Shown: in pieces, positions 35,415 to 40,500 of the stretch | Position numbering within the stretch: the stretch's first letter is position 1 | Layout of the letters: every line of letters begins with the position of its first letter | Origin: Pseudomonadota bacterium | GTDB taxonomy: Bacteria; Desulfobacterota; Syntrophobacteria; Syntrophobacterales; Syntrophobacteraceae | Reading direction: 5' to 3' | Assembly (NCBI GenBank): GCA_023416335.1 | Contig: JAEZHY010000302.1 | Coordinates: 1-40,500 of the forward strand | Length of the DNA: 40,500 bases | Program-made: the position numbers and the translations under genes | Notes under the pieces: model-generated | Database searches by the model: none | What the model was told of the DNA's origin: nothing | What the model saw: only the letters and a program-made list of their open reading frames with translations

Positions 35415-35491
35415 CAATCCCGTCATCCCGGCAGTACTTTTGAGCCGGGGACCAGGTTCTTAAAGGTCTTGAATTCACGATTAATCCGCGC
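35415..35491 (+). repeat. Direct repeat copy 2
   Basis: Same element as at 35209-35283, about 205 bases apart. Both end with GATTAATCCG and lie between two same-strand operons. Confidence 0.7.
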
Positions 35492-35565
35492 CATTCAAAA
35501 TGGATGCGGCGAGAGTGGGACAGAAGAGCGGTCAGTTCACTGCTCACCGTTCACTGTTCACTTCC

Positions 35566-36669
35566 TCACTTCCTCACCGACAGCCCGGAAATTCTCTTGT
35601 ATGCGCAGAGGTATCCCTGAACCATCCGTTCCCGGGAAAAACCGGCTGCACGCATGCGCGCCTGGTCGGCCAGATGGTTGCGCGTCTTCGCATCGCGGAT
35701 CAGGTCCCTGATATTGTCCCGAATTGTTTCCGGCCTGTCCGGAGGCACGAAAAGGGCTGCCCCGTCCCACAATTCACGAAGGCTCGGAATATCTCCGATG
35801 ACCAGGGCGCACCCGCAGAGGGCCGCTTCCAGAACAGTCAGTCCAAAGGGTTCGTATCGCGCGGGGAGCGCGTAGATTGCCGCCCTTCGATACCAGCCGG
35901 CGATCTCGGGCTGGTTGAGATTGCCCAGCGGATTGATATTTTCGAGCTTTACCTTGCCGCATCCGGGATAACAGGTCCCTCCCGCCGAGTAGACGGGCCA
36001 CTCGAGGTCGCAGGCGATTTTATCCAGGGCGGAGATGTTTTTGGCCTCATCCCAGATCCTGCCGGCAGTGAAGATGAAGTCTTCCTTGGGCGGGGGAGAG
36101 CACCCGTTCAGCAGTTCACGTCCGTTATAGATCGGCATGGACCTGCGAAACGGACCGTAAAGGGACTCCAGCCATGAGAGCATGGTCCGGGTGGGGGCAA
36201 CGACGATGTCCGCACATCGAAGGCCGGTGGAGACAGCTTCCCGGTACTTGTCCCAGCTTGAAGGAACATGCGTGCCTTTTACGGCCTGCCACCAGGAAAG
36301 GACACAGGAATGACCGGCCATTAAAACCGGGGCGTTCCATCTCAGGCAGCCGTGTGCAAATCCGTTCAGATGGATCAGGTCGGGCTCGCATTCCCGTTCT
36401 ATCTCGAGCAACCATCGGCCTGCTTCACACACGTCCCGCCAGGGATCTTCCATCCATTCCAGTTTGTACTTGCTCTCGAACAGCTTGACATTGTTCAGTT
36501 CGGAAATCTGTCGATGCTGAGCGGAGGTGAGCGAAGCGCCCATGGTGGCAAGGAATACCTGCACATTCCTTTTTCGCAGTTCCGTTATCAGTTCGATTGC
36601 GAAGGTCCAAACCCCTCCGACCGCGTCGGCGGTCATAAGGATGCGCTCCAAATGAGGTCCGGGACTCAT
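35566..36669 (-). CDS. GT4-family glycosyltransferase
   Basis: A 367-residue retaining glycosyltransferase. The N-terminal RILMTADAVGGVWTFAIEL has the glycine loop, HLNGFAHGCLRW follows, IFTAGRIWDEAKN is the hinge and YALPARYEPFGLTVLEAALC carries the donor E(x7)E motif. The start ATG at 36669 overlaps the radical SAM stop (ATGA), so the longer frame to 37320, which runs through the radical SAM gene in another phase, was rejected. It is the last gene of the SDR-SDR-radical SAM-GT operon. The sugar and acceptor are not known. Confidence 0.9.
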   Translation of the reverse strand: MSPGPHLERILMTADAVGGVWTFAIELITELRKRNVQVFLATMGASLTSAQHRQISELNNVKLFESKYKLEWMEDPWRDVCEAGRWLLEIERECEPDLIHLNGFAHGCLRWNAPVLMAGHSCVLSWWQAVKGTHVPSSWDKYREAVSTGLRCADIVVAPTRTMLSWLESLYGPFRRSMPIYNGRELLNGCSPPPKEDFIFTAGRIWDEAKNISALDKIACDLEWPVYSAGGTCYPGCGKVKLENINPLGNLNQPEIAGWYRRAAIYALPARYEPFGLTVLEAALCGCALVIGDIPSLRELWDGAALFVPPDRPETIRDNIRDLIRDAKTRNHLADQARMRAAGFSRERMVQGYLCAYKRISGLSVRK

Positions 36670-37952
36670 TTCCCTGACTCCAGCACACAAAGGGGAAGAG
36701 GATTTTGATCCTGGATGTCGCTGAAATCGGACCACGCGTTCAGGTAGTGCTCGTGAGCGCGTTCCCAGGCATAGTCGTCGGGATTTCCCCACCGCGACCT
36801 GTAGATGGGACTTCCCGGGTAGGGAAAAACCGGAACGGGATTGTTCGCCCAGACACCGTGCGCCAGCAGGTCCGCCCGCCAGTCGGCGATTTCTTCCGGC
36901 CTGTCCTTTTCCGACATGATCAGGTTGGCTTGTACAAACGGTATATGGCGCTTCGCAAAAATAAGCATCTCCGTCATTTGGGCCAGAGTAACGGTCGATG
37001 TTTTCGCGAATTGCGCGCGCCCTTCCTCGCTGATGCTCTCTATGCCGGCCTCGACGGAAACGCATCCGGCAACACCGGCGAGTTCGAGCATGTCCCGGTC
37101 CCAGAGATCGATCCGGGTCTGGATTCCGAACTTGAGTCCCAGGGAGCGAATCCTGGACAAAAGTTCTCTGTCCGGAAGAAAGATCTCGTCGATGAAGTAG
37201 ACGTACTCCACCCCCTGGCGCCTCAGAGAGGAAAGTTCCTCGGTAACGATTGCGAGGGAGCGTTTGCGATACCGGTCGCGGAAAAACTCTTTGGAGCAGA
37301 AGGAGCACCGGAAAGGACATCCGCGTGAACTCTCCACTTCAGCCCCTGGTCCCTTCGGCTGCGAATCGAACCTGTGATGGTGGTGACTGTGGCGTTCGAT
37401 CATCCCGGACGGCCACAAGAGAGCCGGCAATTCGTTCAAGTCGCACGCATGCGGGATTCCCGAACCGAACATCCCGTCTCCGGCAATGACAAGAGAGGGG
37501 ATCTTTTTCCATTCCGACATCGATACTTCTGCCAGGATGGGAAGCAGCGTTTCGAATTCTCCCCGGATGGCGAGGTCGGCCCCGGCCTTCCTGAGGGCAG
37601 CGTGGGGGGTGGCCGACGGGTGGGGCCCTACCAGAACGAGTGTGCCCGAGACGCCTGCAATGGCTGAAGCGGCCTGGATCGGCACTCTCAATTCCGGAGG
37701 AGGGCAGCGCCAGAAAAGATATCCCGGGGCGGTGGAAAGAACGGTTATGTCCGGTCTGAAAGCTTCCAGGCCGGTTTTGATCCGTGAAAGCGGCATATTC
37801 TCAAGGTGTGCGTCGATCAGCAGGACGTCGTGTCCCCGTCCTTCCAGAATGGCTTTGGCGTAACCGAATTCAACAGGCAGATGAGGTTCGCGACAGCCGA
37901 AATAGATGCTCCCTTCAAAACTCCAGTTCGGATTTATGAGGGCGAATCTCAT
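36666..37952 (-). CDS. B12-binding-type radical SAM protein
   Basis: A 428-residue enzyme. Residues 1-145 look like a cobalamin-binding Rossmann domain (GYAKAILEGRGHDVLLIDAH, LVLVGPHPSATP) although the classic DxHxxG triad is not clear. The radical SAM domain starts near 205, with the cluster motif CPFRCSFC (Cys212, Cys216, Cys219), followed by VEYVYFIDEIF and GIQTRIDLWD. A His-rich stretch ERHSHHHHRFD (187-197) is odd. Its gene overlaps the epimerase gene upstream and the glycosyltransferase downstream by four bases each. Within this operon a modification of a sugar or glycolipid, such as C- or O-methylation or a rearrangement, is the likely role; the reaction is not known. Confidence 0.9.
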   Translation of the reverse strand: MRFALINPNWSFEGSIYFGCREPHLPVEFGYAKAILEGRGHDVLLIDAHLENMPLSRIKTGLEAFRPDITVLSTAPGYLFWRCPPPELRVPIQAASAIAGVSGTLVLVGPHPSATPHAALRKAGADLAIRGEFETLLPILAEVSMSEWKKIPSLVIAGDGMFGSGIPHACDLNELPALLWPSGMIERHSHHHHRFDSQPKGPGAEVESSRGCPFRCSFCSKEFFRDRYRKRSLAIVTEELSSLRRQGVEYVYFIDEIFLPDRELLSRIRSLGLKFGIQTRIDLWDRDMLELAGVAGCVSVEAGIESISEEGRAQFAKTSTVTLAQMTEMLIFAKRHIPFVQANLIMSEKDRPEEIADWRADLLAHGVWANNPVPVFPYPGSPIYRSRWGNPDDYAWERAHEHYLNAWSDFSDIQDQNPLPLCVLESGK

Positions 37953-39100
37953 CCAGAGCGCTCCGCCATTGAATTTTCGTATTCGTTGAAGATGCAGGCC
38001 CCTTCAGGTCCCCGGAACCAGTCATACAGTTCGCTCACACCTTCCGCCGCTCCGACTTTTGGTTTCCAGCCCGTCATCGACTCGAATTTCCTGCAGTCGG
38101 ATACGAAGAACCTCTGGTCCGCGAGCCTCCACTCTTCCATGCCGACCGAAATCGGTTTCCTGTGGATCTTTCCCAGGATTTGGAGGAATTCGAGAAGGCT
38201 CACTGCGTTATCCGGGCCGCCTCCGATATTGAATGCTTTGCCGGTGAGCGATTCGATATTCGGACCGACCAGGAGGAATGCATCAAGGAGATCGTCTATG
38301 TAGAGTATGTCACGTACCTGCATTCCGTCGCCGTAAAGCGTAATGGACCGATCTTCTATCGTGCGCATCAGGAAGTGGGCCACCCATCCCTGGTCTTCGG
38401 TGCCGCACTGGTGTGGGCCGTAGATGCAGCTCATGCGGAAAACGACGGCAGGGATGGAGTAAGTCCGTGCATAGTCAATGACGTATTGATCGGCGGCACC
38501 CTTCGAACACCCGTAAGGGCTGTGGAAGTCAAGAGGTCGGTTTTCGCCGATTCCGTACCGGAATGTATCCGGATCGGCCGGATAGTATCGGGTCCCGTCG
38601 CGTTTGAGGCCGACGTCTTCGAGACGCCCGTAAACCTTGTTGGTGGACGTAAACACGAGGCAGGGAGGGTTTTGGACCCGGCGCAACTCCTCGAGCAGAT
38701 TCAACGTGCCGATTGCGTTTATCTCAAAGTCAAGAAGAGGGCTGACAAGACTGGTCGTTACCGCCACCTGCGCAGCGAAGTGAAATATCTCATGCGACTT
38801 TTCGATAACGGCCCTCAAAGCCTCACGGTCTCGCACATCGCCAACGCAAAGATTGACTCTTTCACCGTGCTGTTTTCGCAGCCAGGCGAGGTTCCTTTCG
38901 ACGCCGGCCCGGGACAGGTTGTCGAAGAGGGCGACAGGCCTGCCCATGCGGAGCAGCCGGTCCGCGAAATTAACGCCGATAAACCCCGCGCCGCCCGTAA
39001 TCAGAGTGCATTTGTCGGACGGAGCCGTCTTTTCGATGCCTTCGGAACTCAGCGTCCGCGGTCCGGCAGGGGAATCCGCAGCATCCTGTATGCCTTTCAT
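37949..39100 (-). CDS. NAD-dependent epimerase/dehydratase (CDP-tyvelose epimerase-like)
   Basis: A 383-residue extended short-chain dehydrogenase. An N-terminal tail of about 28 residues precedes LITGGAGFIGVNF (GxxGxxG at 36-42). FTSTNKVYG and SPYGCSK give Ser/Thr, Tyr196 and Lys200, and ARTYSIPAVVFRMSCIYGPH, then VRDILYIDDL, are typical of sugar-nucleotide epimerases. The SPYGCSKGAADQYV and TSTNKVYG text resembles CDP-paratose 2-epimerase. It should act on a nucleotide sugar in the cytoplasm. ATG overlaps the stop of the upstream epimerase gene (ATGA). Confidence 0.87.
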   Translation of the reverse strand: MKGIQDAADSPAGPRTLSSEGIEKTAPSDKCTLITGGAGFIGVNFADRLLRMGRPVALFDNLSRAGVERNLAWLRKQHGERVNLCVGDVRDREALRAVIEKSHEIFHFAAQVAVTTSLVSPLLDFEINAIGTLNLLEELRRVQNPPCLVFTSTNKVYGRLEDVGLKRDGTRYYPADPDTFRYGIGENRPLDFHSPYGCSKGAADQYVIDYARTYSIPAVVFRMSCIYGPHQCGTEDQGWVAHFLMRTIEDRSITLYGDGMQVRDILYIDDLLDAFLLVGPNIESLTGKAFNIGGGPDNAVSLLEFLQILGKIHRKPISVGMEEWRLADQRFFVSDCRKFESMTGWKPKVGAAEGVSELYDWFRGPEGACIFNEYENSMAERSG

Positions 39101-40215
39101 AATGTGAGCCCCCGCTGCGCCAATTCGGAAGTGGCTTTTGCCACATTGTCGAAGGCGATCTGTCCTTTCAGCCAGTCGGCAAGTTCTTCCAGCCCGTCTC
39201 CCAGCGAAACCGACGGTTCATAGCCGAGAATGTCCCGGGCGCGGGTGATGTCTGCGAAACAATGACGGATGTCCCCTGCGCGATATTTGCCCGTTATATA
39301 TGGCCGAACGTCCTCCATTCCCAGGACCCTGGAGATGCGTTCGGCGACCTCACGGATCGAGTACCTTCGGCCGCTCCCTATATTGAAAACCTCGCCGGCA
39401 GCGTTCGACGATTCGAGTGCGAGACGGCAACTGCGCGCGACATCTCTGACGTTCACGAAATCCCGCTGTTGATAGCCGTCTTCGAAGATCAGGGGAGGAT
39501 TTGCGTTGAGCAGGCGGGATGCAAATATGGCAAGAACCCCGGTGTAGGGGTTGGAAAGCGCTTGACGCGGACCGTAGACATTGAACAGACGAAGGGCCAC
39601 GGTCGGAATGCTATAGGCTCGGCCGACCAGCATGCACATTTTCTCCTGGTCGTACTTTGAGAGGGCATAGACCGATGCAAGACTTGGCGCCTTGGATTCC
39701 GGGGTGGGCATCGGGATGAGAATCTCCCCGGAGCCGTTTCGCAACTCCCAGTCACCGGCGCGGAGCTGCTTGAGCTTCCTTTCAACCCCGTTGCATATCT
39801 TACCGCCGGGATCGCAATACAGCCCTTCACCGTAAATGCTCATGCTCGAAGCAACGACAAGCCGGTTTACAGGACTTTTTACCAGTGCTTCAAGCAGGTA
39901 GGCTGTCCCCGTATTGTTGACCTTGGTGTATTCGGCGATCTCGTACATGCTCTGGCCTACTCCCACCATTGCCGCAAAATGGAAGACCGCATGCACGCCT
40001 TTCAATGCGCGTTTCAAACTGTCCGGATTGCGGACATCGCCGACCATCAGTTCGACTTCCGGATCGAGGTAAGCCGGCCTGCCGCCGTCCAGTCCATGGA
40101 CCTGGGAGGCGAGATTGTCGAGCGCCCGGACCCGATATCCATGCGCCAGCAACTCGTCTGCAAGATGTGATCCTATGAAGCCCGCTCCTCCTGTGATCAA
40201 GATAAGCCGGTCCAC
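39097..40215 (-). CDS. NAD-dependent epimerase (UDP-sugar 4-epimerase-like)
   Basis: A 372-residue extended short-chain dehydrogenase. ILITGGAGFIGSHL gives the NAD-binding glycine motif (9-15), VVASSMSIYGEG the active-site Ser, and SVYALSKYDQE the Tyr183/Lys187 pair. RLFNVYGPRQALSNPYTGV and RDFVNVRDVA are typical of UDP-glucose or UDP-glucuronate epimerases. An insert of about 40 residues (134-172, with CDPGGKICNGVERKLKQ) carries two cysteines and is unusual for the family. The start is GTG at 40215 with AAAGGAG upstream. It heads the operon of overlapping genes that ends at 35566. Confidence 0.88.
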   Translation of the reverse strand: MDRLILITGGAGFIGSHLADELLAHGYRVRALDNLASQVHGLDGGRPAYLDPEVELMVGDVRNPDSLKRALKGVHAVFHFAAMVGVGQSMYEIAEYTKVNNTGTAYLLEALVKSPVNRLVVASSMSIYGEGLYCDPGGKICNGVERKLKQLRAGDWELRNGSGEILIPMPTPESKAPSLASVYALSKYDQEKMCMLVGRAYSIPTVALRLFNVYGPRQALSNPYTGVLAIFASRLLNANPPLIFEDGYQQRDFVNVRDVARSCRLALESSNAAGEVFNIGSGRRYSIREVAERISRVLGMEDVRPYITGKYRAGDIRHCFADITRARDILGYEPSVSLGDGLEELADWLKGQIAFDNVAKATSELAQRGLTL

Positions 40216-40500
40216 TCTGTTCTCCTTTGAATAGACAGCCGGGATTTCGCAAACCCAGGTTCACGATTGAGCCAAAAATGACGATTGATATTCCTGCAGT
40301 TCCCAATTCGCGCGAAAAGCATCAAGAACCGGGAAATTGCATGTGTTGCCTTCCTGAAAGAGATGAAAAACAGGATCGAAAAAGAAAGTCAGATTTTCGA
40401 TACGCGGGAACGATTCTGAATCGTCCGCCGGTTGAGTCGCAGAGCAATTAAGGCGGAAAAGCTCTTATTTGCTCTTTTATTTATGGAAGCATAATAGGAA
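40216..40500. other. Region upstream of the epimerase operon
   Basis: No gene is seen. The right end is AT-rich (near 40460-40500) and may hold the promoter of the minus-strand operon starting at 40215; no clear -35/-10 pair was identified. Confidence 0.4.

Larger units (their letters stand above)
35128..35565. other. Intergenic gap between two glycan operons
   Basis: No gene is supported. It contains a direct repeat pair at 35209-35283 and 35415-35491 and a TTCACTG tandem run near 35528-35570. The promoter for the CgeB-like genes should lie at its left end. Confidence 0.6.

Noticed and set aside
36670..37320. N-terminal extension of the GT4 gene as a fused domain
   Set aside because: The extension runs through the radical SAM gene in another phase and has Arg/Gly/Pro-rich shadow composition. 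The ATGA overlap at 36666-36669 gives a clear start.

Overview
The window reads as a bacterial chromosome of moderately high GC, with dense minus-strand operons, many 4-bp start/stop overlaps and repeat-rich intergenic DNA. The gene mix is glycogen/trehalose metabolism, a gas-vesicle cluster with AAA and ArsA-type ATPases, Rcp1-like response regulators, a group II intron end and CgeB-like glycosyltransferases. This would fit a Desulfobacterota-like (syntroph or sulfate-reducer type) organism, but the placement is an inference from gene style, not from a marker gene.

Layout. Bases 1-120 are the 3' end of a group II intron: the tail of its reverse transcriptase, then domains V and VI. Bases 357-9415 hold a plus-strand operon, glgX-malQ-treZ-treY, which debranches glycogen or maltodextrin and converts the chains to trehalose. 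Bases 9544-11087 encode a single-domain response regulator overlapping a receiver-histidine kinase.

Bases 11097-21398 (minus strand) are a gas-vesicle locus. In transcription order it is gvpH (Hsp20), a Cdc48-type AAA ATPase, two GvpF/L proteins, a response regulator, a terminator, gvpA, a zinc-ribbon microprotein, gvpF/L, gvpG, a duplicated ArsA/Get3-type ATPase, gvpS, gvpK and gvpJ. No GvpN or GvpO is present in the window. The ATPases and Hsp20 may form a dedicated folding module for the very hydrophobic GvpA family.

Bases 22145-25085 (minus) hold a GT4 glycosyltransferase, a membrane-anchored polysaccharide deacetylase and a flippase-like membrane protein, overlapping like one operon. 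Bases 25086-28154 are mostly non-coding and repeat-rich, with one secreted protein gene. Bases 28155-30542 carry a small CxxC ORF and an NTF2-PAS-histidine kinase-receiver protein, flanked by an inverted repeat of about 300 bp. Bases 31023-40215 (minus) hold a glycan-assembly locus: two sugar-nucleotide epimerases, a B12-type radical SAM enzyme, a GT4 enzyme, three CgeB-like glycosyltransferases and a histidine phosphatase.

Repeat families are prominent. Five GTAG-type REP-like hairpins, an inverted pair of a 26-bp palindrome, long composite repeat blocks shared by three intergenic regions and a direct repeat near 35.2 kb were found by eye. No tRNA, rRNA, CRISPR array or transposase gene was recognised.
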